Source: Chitinophaga pinensis
Lineage (GTDB): Bacteria > Bacteroidota > Bacteroidia > AKYH767-A > OLB10
NCBI GenBank assembly: GCA_945872015.1
Contig: CAMBYJ010000017.1
Coordinates: 1 to 15,615, forward strand
Reading direction: 5' to 3'
Length of the DNA: 15,615 nt
Shown piece by piece: positions 1-6,876 of the stretch. Each line of letters starts with the position of its first letter. Position 1 is the first letter of the stretch. Position numbers and translations under genes: made by a program. The notes beneath the pieces were generated by a model that did no database searches, was not told the origin of the DNA, and worked only from the letters and a program-made list of their open reading frames with translations.

Positions 1-262
1 AAGCAGAAAATTGCTGATGGCAACTACCACATGAAATTGTACTATCTAACGATAAGATTGGGTCATAGAACAACTTCTTACCCAAACTAAATCCATAATA
101 GTTTATAGGATTGTTTACTAACTGACCAGAAGTAGCTGGAAATCCATCGGGGTGATAAAAAAGAGGTTGCGTTACAGGAGGATCAACGTCAGGAACACAT
201 GCCTGGATTGAAATAATCAATGCAACAACAACTACAAATTTAATTTTCAGATTTACTTTCAT
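1..262 (-). CDS. MbnH / cytochrome c peroxidase-like diheme lipoprotein (partial, N-terminal part)
   Basis: I translated the minus strand from the ATG at 262. It stays open for 87 codons and leaves the window at its left edge, so only the N-terminus is present. Residues 1-21 form a hydrophobic signal ending in the lipobox SIQAC, so Cys22 should be lipidated. A short Pro/Asp-rich linker follows, then LGKKLFYDP (about 60-68) and the first c-type heme site CGSCH (Cys78, Cys81, His82). This LG-LFxDP-LS-CxSCH arrangement is typical of bacterial diheme cytochrome c peroxidases, MauG and MbnH. The second heme site and the distal residues lie outside the window, so peroxidase and MbnH types cannot be separated on sequence alone. 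The MbnP-like gene 54 bases upstream makes the MbnH type the better guess: in that system MbnH oxidises a Trp of MbnP to kynurenine. Family membership is well supported; the specific role is inferred. Confidence 0.87.
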   Translation of the reverse strand, partial: MKVNLKIKFVVVVALIISIQACVPDVDPPVTQPLFYHPDGFPATSGQLVNNPINYYGFSLGKKLFYDPILSLDSTISCGSCHQQFSA

Positions 263-316
263 GAATTATTAATAAGAGGAGCTCCAATTAATTAAAGCTC
301 ATCTGAAACAAATAAC

Positions 317-1114
317 TTATAATGGATCGTTATGGATATGGTCAAATTTAAACATATCCACATAATTATCCGCCATATTTGAAGATGATGGACTAGGTGT
401 CATAATAAAAGAACCATTTGCAATAGAAATGTTGCTTGGGTTTTTGAATATTTCTAGAACGTCGGTACTGATATGAATTTCCGCTTCACGTTTTCCACCA
501 TCAACAACCAATACAGAAGGTGTAAAATCAATAGACGTTGTTCTAAGTCCGCTATGAGGCCACTTATATCCACCAATATGGTATGTGTATGAACTATTTG
601 ATGAAGCAGACGACTGGCCTTCAAGTTTCATAAAAATGTAGCCCGTTGACCAACTCCAAAACATTCCATTAGCTGGATCAAGTGCGCCAGTTTGTGAACC
701 AGAAACGTTTCGAGTACTATCAACACCTATTAAGTATTCAATACCTGTGTATTTTCCACCTGGAATATTGGCCATATTTACTTTTAACGAATTGGTATCA
801 TTAGCATCGATTAAAAAATAAGAGTTCGGTACTTCGTATTTAGTCCCATCATCTTTAATCAGTTTTACATTAGAAACATAGTATTTAAAAAGTTCAACAT
901 TAAATGTTTCACCAGCTGAATTAACATAATTAGTCGCTCCCGAAGCATCTAAGGCAACTGTTCCAGCAATATTCATAAACTCCAAGCTAACATCGCCAGA
1001 GTTATAGGTCGTTGGACCACTATTAGAAGGAGGGGTTGTTTCATCATCATCGCAAGAAACAATGTTGATTGCAACAAAGGCAATCATAAAGAGACTTAAT
1101 ATTTTATTTTTCAT
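317..1114 (-). CDS. MbnP-like copper-binding family lipoprotein, paralog 1 (histidine-rich)
   Basis: This 265-residue protein has a signal peptide ending at NIVSC (Cys21), followed by an acidic DDDE stretch as in Bacteroidota lipoproteins. Family landmarks are FKYYVSNVKL (76-85), YLIGVDS (127-133), LDPANGMFWSW (145-155), GYIFMKLEG (158-166) and ADNYVDMF at the C-terminus. In characterised MbnP and the related MopE/CorA proteins, a Trp is oxidised to kynurenine and works with histidines to hold copper; W153 and W155 are the candidates here. Potential metal ligands are H179, H187, H214 and the terminal HIH (H259, H261). The partner-type gene, an MbnH/peroxidase-like lipoprotein, follows after 54 bases on the same strand, so the two are probably co-transcribed. 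Anchoring in the outer or inner membrane is likely, facing the periplasm or the surface. Copper binding and modification are inferred from family knowledge; no methanobactin genes are visible. Confidence 0.85.
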   Translation of the reverse strand: MKNKILSLFMIAFVAINIVSCDDDETTPPSNSGPTTYNSGDVSLEFMNIAGTVALDASGATNYVNSAGETFNVELFKYYVSNVKLIKDDGTKYEVPNSYFLIDANDTNSLKVNMANIPGGKYTGIEYLIGVDSTRNVSGSQTGALDPANGMFWSWSTGYIFMKLEGQSSASSNSSYTYHIGGYKWPHSGLRTTSIDFTPSVLVVDGGKREAEIHISTDVLEIFKNPSNISIANGSFIMTPSPSSSNMADNYVDMFKFDHIHNDPL

Positions 1115-1284
1115 ACTTTGTTTTTTTATTTACCGATTAATTTATGATTTTGTAACAAGAAATACTTTTAAATAAGACTAGTGTTTAATAACCATTTTTA
1201 TTACTATAAGTTATTTGCTCATTAAGGCATCTTGATTATACAACAAACACGAATATTCATTAAACGAATCATTTTTACTTCCAT

Positions 1285-1292
1285 CAAATATA
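1285..1292 (-). promoter_or_regulatory. Possible -7 promoter box (TATATTTG) ahead of the MbnP-1/MbnH pair
   Basis: The minus strand reads TATATTTG here, a full match to the Bacteroidota -7 consensus TAnnTTTG. No TTG sits at the expected upstream distance; the triplet 21 bases upstream (1314-1316) is TTC. If used, it would give MbnP-1 a leader of roughly 170 bases and make MbnP-1/MbnH partly independent of the upstream genes. The match is short and lies in AT-rich DNA, so it could be chance. Confidence 0.33.
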
Positions 1293-1315
1293 TCTATAAC
1301 GTATGACGAATTAGA

Positions 1316-1339
1316 ATGTTTTTTATTTTTAAAAAACAT
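1316..1339 (-). terminator. AT-rich perfect hairpin downstream of MbnP-2 (possible terminator)
   Basis: ATGTTTTTTA and TAAAAAACAT pair over 10 bp around a TTTT loop, beginning 18 bases beyond the MbnP-2 stop codon. The stem has one G-C pair and no U-tract follows on the minus strand, so it is not a classical intrinsic terminator. It may be a weak stop, a 3'-end stabilising structure, or simply the result of AT-rich composition. Confidence 0.25.
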
Positions 1340-1357
1340 GACATTAATCCGACCTTT

Positions 1358-2134
1358 CTAGTTTACTTTAACAAAGGAGAACATGTCCTTGTAATTATCT
1401 GCAACAATTGGAGGTAAAAGACCAGGAGAAACCACCACAGGAGCATCTGAAATACTCCAATCAGATGGATTTTTAAAGAACTCCTGAACATCTATCTTTA
1501 TTTGAATTTGAGTATTCAACGACTTATTAACTTCAATTGTTTGTCCGTTAAAATAAACTGTAGACCATCTTAAAGAATTAGTACCATCATAATCGTGATA
1601 CCCGCTTATATGGTATGAGAATGAGCTATCAGAACCAGCCAACGGACAACGTCCTTCCATTTTTACAAAGACATATCCTGTTGTCCAGCTCCAAACCATT
1701 CCGTTACTCGGATCAAGCGCTCCACCTTGAACTCCTTTTGCAAGTGTTACGCTATCCACTCCAATCATAAACTCTATTCCTATGTATTTACCTGCTGCCA
1801 CTTTGTTTAATTTATTCAATAGCGATAATGGATTTTCAGCATCCATCAACCAATAGGTTTCGGGAAGGTAGTATCGAGAACTATCCGGCTTGATAAGACG
1901 AATGTTAGATAAGTAATATTTGAACCTATTAACAGAATATTCTTCTCCTAATGAGTTGAAGTAACTTGTATTCCCCGTTATATCCAAATCCTGGGTATCC
2001 ACTTTATTTACAAATTCAACATTCAAAGTTCCTGGCAAACTTGTATCGGCATTAGGAACTGACTCTTCCTTTTTACAGGCATTTAAAACAGTCAAGACCA
2101 TTAATGCAATTACAATATAGTTGTACTTTTTCAT
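1358..2134 (-). CDS. MbnP-like family lipoprotein, paralog 2 (ligand-poor variant)
   Basis: This 258-residue lipoprotein has a signal ending at VLNAC (Cys20) followed by KKEE. It is a clear paralog of the next gene: FKYYLSNIRL (71-80), FMIGVDS (122-128), LDPSNGMVWSW (140-150), GYVFVKMEG (153-161), FFKNPS and ADNYKDMF are all shared. The WxW pair (W148, W150) and one histidine in SYHISGY (H175) are kept. Three histidines of paralog 1 are not: H214 aligns with Q211, and the terminal HIH aligns with KVN, which ends the protein. It also has Cys163, absent from paralog 1. It starts 5 bases after the upstream T9SS gene stops, so the two are almost certainly one transcription unit. Either it binds metal differently or it has lost metal binding; I cannot tell whether it is still modified. 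Confidence 0.83.
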   Translation of the reverse strand: MKKYNYIVIALMVLTVLNACKKEESVPNADTSLPGTLNVEFVNKVDTQDLDITGNTSYFNSLGEEYSVNRFKYYLSNIRLIKPDSSRYYLPETYWLMDAENPLSLLNKLNKVAAGKYIGIEFMIGVDSVTLAKGVQGGALDPSNGMVWSWTTGYVFVKMEGRCPLAGSDSSFSYHISGYHDYDGTNSLRWSTVYFNGQTIEVNKSLNTQIQIKIDVQEFFKNPSDWSISDAPVVVSPGLLPPIVADNYKDMFSFVKVN

Positions 2135-2139
2135 TCTAT

Positions 2140-3804
2140 TTATCTTATCAAAGTTAATACATCTCTTTTTCTAAAACTATCACTTCCATCAAACTTATAA
2201 CGTACTGTATAGCCGTAAATCCCAATTTGAGAGGGAATTCCATCCACCATTCCATCCCACCCTTTTGATATATCATCTGTTTTAAATACAACTTGTCCCA
2301 TGCGGTTAAATATCGTCAATTGGTATTCAGAAACGTCATTACCATAACCCATAAAAACATCATTGACTCCATCTTCATCAGGGCTAAATGCAGAAGGAAA
2401 CCAAACATAATTTCCACATCCTACAACTATTTGACCTGAATCAATCGCAGTACATCCTGCAGCATTTTCAACTAGCACAGAATAAATCCCTGAATCCGAA
2501 GCAACAATAAATGAAGATGTATCGCCTGTGCTCCATAAATATTTTGTAAAATTTCCAGCATTTAATTTAACGGCATCACCGGGGCAAATCTTTATCAAAT
2601 CTCCAATATTTACTTTCGGGTTAGCATCTGGCCCTGCTCCGATTGTAAACGGCAAAGTTACCTCACAACTATTAGTTGTAGCTGCTATTGTAACACTATA
2701 GTTACCTGCCGCCAAATTACTGACAGTGCTTCCCGACCCGCTTGCAGGATTCCAGTTAATAGTTGGATTAGCTACTAAACTAACAGTGGCCGTAGCCGTA
2801 CCATTCGTATCATCTATACATGTTACATCGGTAGCTATTACATTTAAATCAGGTATTACAACCTGCTTTGTTACTGTTCGTGTTCCAATGCAAGGATAAG
2901 TAATTGTTAATACAACATCATACTGACTTGCTCCAGAAAAAGCATGATCTACACTCAGTCCATTTGCATTATTACTTGAAGAGTTTGCATCATCGAAGTT
3001 CCAAGAATATGCAGAAGGGCAATCTGTAGATGTAGCATCAAATACAACATTCCCATTTCCAGCACATGTAAAATTAAAATCGAATGTTGGTTCTTGAATT
3101 TCTCCTATGTAAACCTGATCGAATGCTATTCCATCATAACTATTACAGGAAGTTCCAGAGCCAAAAATAAAACGAAATTTAACAGTAGGATTGCCTGCTA
3201 AAAAACTCAAACAATGAGAAGCTTCCACCCATTGACCACTGCCATTACCGCCTAAGCATCCACCCGAGTTGTTTTGTAAATTACCCGACCAACCGTGCGT
3301 TGGCGAAGCAAGCCCGCCGAGGTTAGTAATACTTGAACTATTGAACCAATTTTTATTATAACAATCATCGGGGTCATTTGCGTTCCCAACATTCGACCAT
3401 GTTTGTCCATTATTAATTGAAAACTGAAAGCTACCTCCGTCATATTGTCGTTCGGTATCCCAGAAAATAGAAAATTTAATAATCGGATTATTCAAATTTG
3501 TAAAATCAAAACAAGGACTTTCCACAAATGACTTTTGTCCTCCGTTGTAAGAATTACCAGATAAATTGCCACTTATCCAGCACTTACTTCCTGATGATGC
3601 TGAGCTTATAGTTGATTTGGTTGGCGTACCCCATGCCCAATCGCTATTATTTCCACCCGCAGTCCAATTACCATTTGAAATTTCGAAATCCTCGTTATAT
3701 GGGAAAGTACTTATGCACTGGCCGAAAGAATCAGAAGCGAAAAACAATACTATCAGCACCAATAAAACTGGCCTAAAAGACTGCGCTATTTTCGAAAACA
3801 TCAT
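2140..3804 (-). CDS. Secreted multidomain protein with PKD, SprB-like repeat and type B T9SS sorting domain
   Basis: This 554-residue protein starts with a signal peptide (about 1-29, ending SFGQ). Residues 30-236 resemble the MAM/jelly-roll modules of secreted Bacteroidota proteins, with an aromatic EDFE...NWTAGG start, an ISGN segment, SIFWDTERQYDGG and a closing FDQVYIGE. A PKD-like domain follows (about 239-318, YSWNFDDANS), then a SprB-like repeat (about 322-388, VTCIDDTNGTATATV...LAAGNYSVTI), an Ig-like segment (about 395-460, ICPGD...YLWSTGDTS...GIYSVLVENAAGC) and the gliding-associated C-terminal domain (about 464-554: FPSAFSPDEDGVNDVF, LTIFNRMGQVVF, WDG, GIYGYTV). The last marks export through the type IX system and attachment to the cell surface. 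No catalytic motif is visible, so an adhesive or scaffold role is inferred. It is the first gene of the minus-strand unit leading into the MbnP genes. Confidence 0.88.
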   Translation of the reverse strand: MMFSKIAQSFRPVLLVLIVLFFASDSFGQCISTFPYNEDFEISNGNWTAGGNNSDWAWGTPTKSTISSASSGSKCWISGNLSGNSYNGGQKSFVESPCFDFTNLNNPIIKFSIFWDTERQYDGGSFQFSINNGQTWSNVGNANDPDDCYNKNWFNSSSITNLGGLASPTHGWSGNLQNNSGGCLGGNGSGQWVEASHCLSFLAGNPTVKFRFIFGSGTSCNSYDGIAFDQVYIGEIQEPTFDFNFTCAGNGNVVFDATSTDCPSAYSWNFDDANSSSNNANGLSVDHAFSGASQYDVVLTITYPCIGTRTVTKQVVIPDLNVIATDVTCIDDTNGTATATVSLVANPTINWNPASGSGSTVSNLAAGNYSVTIAATTNSCEVTLPFTIGAGPDANPKVNIGDLIKICPGDAVKLNAGNFTKYLWSTGDTSSFIVASDSGIYSVLVENAAGCTAIDSGQIVVGCGNYVWFPSAFSPDEDGVNDVFMGYGNDVSEYQLTIFNRMGQVVFKTDDISKGWDGMVDGIPSQIGIYGYTVRYKFDGSDSFRKRDVLTLIR

Positions 3805-3844
3805 ATTGCGAATTTACAACATTCCTTAACGCTATTATAATGGG

Positions 3845-3871
3845 CAAAATCATGATAAGTTTTTTTTACAA
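3845..3871 (-). promoter_or_regulatory. Possible promoter of the T9SS-B / MbnP unit
   Basis: On the minus strand TGATTTTG (3852-3845) matches TAnnTTTG at all but one fixed position, with TTG at 3871-3869, 16 bases further upstream. The usual spacing is nearer 19-21, so the pair is imperfect. Use of it would give a leader of roughly 35 bases before the ATG at 3804. Confidence 0.3.
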
Positions 3872-3896
3872 TACTGTGAATATCAGAATAAGTCAT

Positions 3897-3904
3897 TATT
3901 TTTA
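3897..3904 (+). promoter_or_regulatory. Weak -7-like box ahead of the hydrolase-fold gene
   Basis: TATTTTTA differs from TAnnTTTG only in the last base and lies 23 bases before the ATG at 3928. No matching TTG is present upstream. It is the best candidate in the 123-base divergent gap, but the region is so AT-rich that this is weak evidence. Confidence 0.2.
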
Positions 3905-3927
3905 CAGCAAACCTAAAAAAACTTTCT

Positions 3928-5472
3928 ATGAAAAAACTACTACAATTCTTACTTGTATTAACGTTGCCAGCTTTATGCTTTCATGGAGCAATGGCGCAAC
4001 GCTATTTGTCGCCAATATTCCCATCGGCATCTATTACTCCTGATGTTGTTTATGCTAACAATATTCAAGTTTTAACTGGTACCCCTACTGCAGTTGACCT
4101 TAAACTTGATGTTTATCAACCTGCTGGTGCGGTAGATCCTTTATCACAGCGCCCTTTAGTAATCATTTTACATACAGGTAGCTTTTTACCTCCTGTAATT
4201 AATGGTTCACCTAATGGTGGCAAAAGAGACAGTAACATTGTTTTCACTTGTACTGAACTTGCTAAACGCGGTTATGTTGCAGCTGCTGTTGCTTATCGTT
4301 TAGGATGGAATCCCGCAGCTACAGGTGCCGCTGGTCAAGATATTAGAACAGGAACATTATTACAAGCTGTTTACCGTGCAATGCAAGATGCAAGATCAAG
4401 CGTTCGTTTCTTTAAAGCAAACGCTTCAACTTACGGAATTGATACTACTAAAATTATTATGGGTGGTTACGGAAGCGGTGGTTATGTAGCATTAGCTTGC
4501 GCATCTGTAGACAAAACTCAAGAAATCAACTTACCTAAGTTCCTTGCCCAAACTACGAATGCAACTTATGGTTTTGCCGCAGGTCAGAGCTATGTAAATC
4601 AAGCATTAATTGGCGATTTTCAAGGATTTGGTGGAATTCCACAATTAAATAATCCTAATAACAATCCTGGTTATTCATCAGATGTTGATTTCGTATTCAA
4701 CATGGGTGGTGCATTAGGTGATTCATCTTGGTTAGAAGCTGGTGATTGTCCTATTGTAGGTTTTCATGTAGTTAGTGACCCTTTTGCACCTTATGGAAAT
4801 GGAGCGGTTATCGTTCCTACTACAGGTGACTTTGTTGTTGATGTATCAGGAAGTGCAATCGTAGCTCAAAAGTCATTAGCACTTGGCAATAATAATTGTA
4901 TGGTTAACGCAAACTTTAACGATCCACTTTCTTTATTGGCTGCTTCACAAAATGGTGGTATTGAAGGATTATATCCATTCTATACAGCAACAAATCCTCA
5001 ATCAGGTCCGTGGGATTGGTATGACTCAACAACAACTGTTGCAGTTGCACAATTCTTAGGTTACCCTGCTGCTCAAGGTACTGCTGTTTATCAAAATGCA
5101 TTATTAACTAACCCTGATATGTCGAAAGCAAAAGCAATCGCTTATATCGACACAATTATGAATTATGTTAATCCTCGTATCGTATCATGCTTAAGCTTAA
5201 CAACAGGAATTAACTATATGGAGAATCTTTCTTCTAATGTTAAAGTTAGTCCTAATCCTGCATTATCATCAACAACTATTTTTGCAGATATGTTAGCTGG
5301 AGACATCAGAAACGTTAGAGTTTATGATATTTTAGGAAACTTAGTATTCAATGTTGAAGGCGTTAATAATCGTCAGTTTACAATTGAAAGAAATAAATTG
5401 GATGCAGGTGTTTACATTATTCGAACAACATTCGATAAAGGTGAAGCAACTGGAAAATTAATTTTCAATTAA
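3928..5472 (+). CDS. T9SS-exported alpha/beta-hydrolase-fold protein, probably catalytically degenerate
   Basis: This 514-residue protein has a signal peptide (1-23, ending AMAQ), an esterase-like domain (about 40-400) and a type A T9SS sorting domain (about 433-514: VKVSPNP, VRVYDILGNLVF, LDAGVYIIRTTF, KLIFN). Fold landmarks are LDVYQP (60-65), the oxyanion-type strand RPLVIILHTGS (75-85), LAKRGYVAAAVAYRLG (111-126) and the nucleophile-elbow region KIIMGGYGSGGYVALA (175-190). Lined up with the usual GGxSAGGY elbow, the nucleophile position is Gly182, with Ser183 one residue late. The last histidine is H280, next to D284 in the SDPFAPY segment, and no histidine follows it, so the usual C-terminal catalytic His is missing. 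The product is expected on the cell surface or outside the cell. It could be a binding protein built on a hydrolase fold, or use a shifted Ser183. A strong terminator follows the stop codon. Confidence 0.85.
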   Translation: MKKLLQFLLVLTLPALCFHGAMAQRYLSPIFPSASITPDVVYANNIQVLTGTPTAVDLKLDVYQPAGAVDPLSQRPLVIILHTGSFLPPVINGSPNGGKRDSNIVFTCTELAKRGYVAAAVAYRLGWNPAATGAAGQDIRTGTLLQAVYRAMQDARSSVRFFKANASTYGIDTTKIIMGGYGSGGYVALACASVDKTQEINLPKFLAQTTNATYGFAAGQSYVNQALIGDFQGFGGIPQLNNPNNNPGYSSDVDFVFNMGGALGDSSWLEAGDCPIVGFHVVSDPFAPYGNGAVIVPTTGDFVVDVSGSAIVAQKSLALGNNNCMVNANFNDPLSLLAASQNGGIEGLYPFYTATNPQSGPWDWYDSTTTVAVAQFLGYPAAQGTAVYQNALLTNPDMSKAKAIAYIDTIMNYVNPRIVSCLSLTTGINYMENLSSNVKVSPNPALSSTTIFADMLAGDIRNVRVYDILGNLVFNVEGVNNRQFTIERNKLDAGVYIIRTTFDKGEATGKLIFN

Positions 5473-5489
5473 TCAATAAAACTATTACA

Positions 5490-5518
5490 AGAGCCGTTAC
5501 TTAGTAGCGGCTCTTTTT
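5490..5518 (+). terminator. Intrinsic terminator after the hydrolase-fold gene
   Basis: AGAGCCG and CGGCTCT pair perfectly, and the stem extends inward through T-G, T-A, A-T and C-G pairs, giving 11 bp around a TTA loop (5490-5514), followed by TTTTA. It begins 17 bases after the stop codon. The A-side lacks a long A-run, so it should act mainly on plus-strand transcripts. Confidence 0.9.
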
Positions 5519-5528
5519 ATTTAAAGGT

Positions 5529-6119
5529 ATGTGTAAAATCAAAATTCTACTTCTCAACTTAATGCTCGCATTTGCGACATTGACTTCATCTGCACAGAAA
5601 TTAACTTATAAGGTTAAAGTGGATGGAAAAGAAAGCGGGACTCTTATTGCAAATAAATCAGGCAAGAAAAATAACTATACCTATACCATACAATCCAACA
5701 TTAAAACAACTATGCTTTTCAGTGTTGAATTAAAATATGATTTGAAATCAATTGTAGAAAATGGAAAGTTAAAATCATCAAGATTAGTACAGCTAATTAA
5801 CGGTGTAAAACAAACGGATAATACTACCACACAAAAAGGAAGTGGTTACGTTTTTAAGGACAAATCAGGAGAAGAAAAAACAATCAGTAGCAACATAACG
5901 ATTATAGTGCCTGAATTATATTTTTCCGAGCCCAAGAACCAGAAAGCAATTTGGTCCGACAATCATGGCAAATTTTTATCGATTAAAAAAGAAGGGGATT
6001 CGTATATATTAGATACTGGTGATGGCCAAAACAGTACTTATAACTATTTGAAAGGGATTTGTAAAAAAGTAGAATCAACACAGGCTTTTTCTAATATTAC
6101 CTTCGAATTAGTTAAATAA
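5529..6119 (+). CDS. Secreted DUF6134-like protein of unknown function
   Basis: This 196-residue protein begins with a signal peptide (about 1-23, ending LTSSAQ). It continues as an alternating beta-strand protein: KLTYKVKVDGKESGTLIANK, then YTYTIQSNI, VELKYDLKSIVENGKLKSSRL, a KQTDNTTT segment, and a C-terminal half with VPELYFSEP and YNYLKGICKKVES. This order (short modification-type strand, 'S-x-V' strand, then 'xPxLYFxEP') is what I remember for the DUF6134 proteins common in Bacteroidota, so the family call is by pattern memory. No enzyme motif is seen. The ATG is only 10 bases after the end of the upstream terminator tract, leaving little room for its own promoter. The barrel gene follows after 28 bases on the same strand. 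Confidence 0.68.
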   Translation: MCKIKILLLNLMLAFATLTSSAQKLTYKVKVDGKESGTLIANKSGKKNNYTYTIQSNIKTTMLFSVELKYDLKSIVENGKLKSSRLVQLINGVKQTDNTTTQKGSGYVFKDKSGEEKTISSNITIIVPELYFSEPKNQKAIWSDNHGKFLSIKKEGDSYILDTGDGQNSTYNYLKGICKKVESTQAFSNITFELVK

Positions 6120-6135
6120 CTGATTATTTTTTTCG

Positions 6136-6143
6136 CATTTTTG
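6136..6143 (+). promoter_or_regulatory. -7-like box 4 bases before the barrel-protein start codon
   Basis: CATTTTTG matches TAnnTTTG except at its first base and is followed by CAAC and then ATG at 6148. If active, transcription would begin at or inside the start codon, giving a leaderless or nearly leaderless mRNA. No TTG lies at the expected upstream distance. Confidence 0.3.
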
Positions 6144-6147
6144 CAAC

Positions 6148-6876
6148 ATGAAAAAGAGAATTGGCCTTTTTGTTTTTTGTTGCATTATAAGCACTCGTTT
6201 ATTTGCACAAATTAACACTACGCAATTCGGATTTTGTTACCGCCCCATCTTTTCGAGCAGTTATTTTAGAACAGGTCCTAAAGATTTTGACGATAATCAA
6301 ATATCATACACGCTATCACAATCTTCTGGATATAGTACTGGCGCATTAATTAGAAGAGGCGTTACTAAAAAACTAACTATTGAATCGGGTATCCTTTATG
6401 TAAAACGCAACTACGATTTAACTCTTAGGGACACAACGTTTATTTCCCAGAGCGACTTCTCAATAGTAGGATATGAAATTCCATTAAGCGCATTAATCTA
6501 TATTCAGCTCGATCAAAAAATTTGGATGAGTGCTGCTATGGGAGGCTCAATCGATATTTTTCCTTCTGATGTTTTTACCTACCTTCCATCGTTTATGCTG
6601 CAATACTCAGCAAGAAAAAGTAAAATTAATTCAGGTGTTTTGGCCAACATCGGATTGGAATATCGTAATGGTAAAAAGGGAACTTATTATATCGGAGCAA
6701 GCTATCATCGTTCACTATCTACTATCTACAATACATTGGTGGAATATTATCCAAAACGTGATTTTACATTACTACCCACTTCAACAGGAAGAACAACTCT
6801 ACAAGGAGATTACTTAACCATCGACCTTCGTTTTTACTTTCATGAAAGTCCGGATAAAAAATCAAGAAAGAAGTAA
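6148..6876 (+). CDS. Outer-membrane beta-barrel protein (PorT-like fold)
   Basis: This 242-residue protein has a cleavable signal (1-21, ending RLFAQ). The mature part alternates polar and hydrophobic residues in strands typical of small Bacteroidota barrels: FGFCYRPIF, GYSTGALIRRGVTKKLTIESGILYVKRNY, FSIVGYEIPLSALIYIQ, KIWMSAAMGGSID, NSGVLANIGLEYRN, TYYIGASYHRS and a final YLTIDLRFYFHE. The Y-x-IP-L motif after the third strand is common in PorT-like proteins. About eight strands fit the length, but I did not model the barrel. The final aromatic residue of strand YLTIDLRFYF is followed by a short lysine-rich tail rather than ending the protein. No partner is evident. Its stop codon touches the stop codon of the convergent gene with no bases between. 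Confidence 0.75.
   Translation: MKKRIGLFVFCCIISTRLFAQINTTQFGFCYRPIFSSSYFRTGPKDFDDNQISYTLSQSSGYSTGALIRRGVTKKLTIESGILYVKRNYDLTLRDTTFISQSDFSIVGYEIPLSALIYIQLDQKIWMSAAMGGSIDIFPSDVFTYLPSFMLQYSARKSKINSGVLANIGLEYRNGKKGTYYIGASYHRSLSTIYNTLVEYYPKRDFTLLPTSTGRTTLQGDYLTIDLRFYFHESPDKKSRKK

Noticed and set aside
280..300. GAGCT...AGCTC inverted repeat in the MbnP-1/MbnH gap
   Set aside because: Only 5 bp of stem with a 12-base loop and no T-run; not distinguishable from chance in a 54-base spacer.
3566..4043. Two short plus-strand open frames (3566-3829 and 3840-4043) around the divergent gap
   Set aside because: The first lies antisense within the T9SS-B gene and the second overlaps the start of the hydrolase-fold gene in another frame; neither has a protein-like composition or recognisable motif.
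6836..6849. Perfect 14-base palindrome ACTTTCATGAAAGT near the end of the barrel gene, considered as a terminator
   Set aside because: It has no loop and no T-run on the outgoing side of either strand, and it lies in coding sequence; chance is likely.
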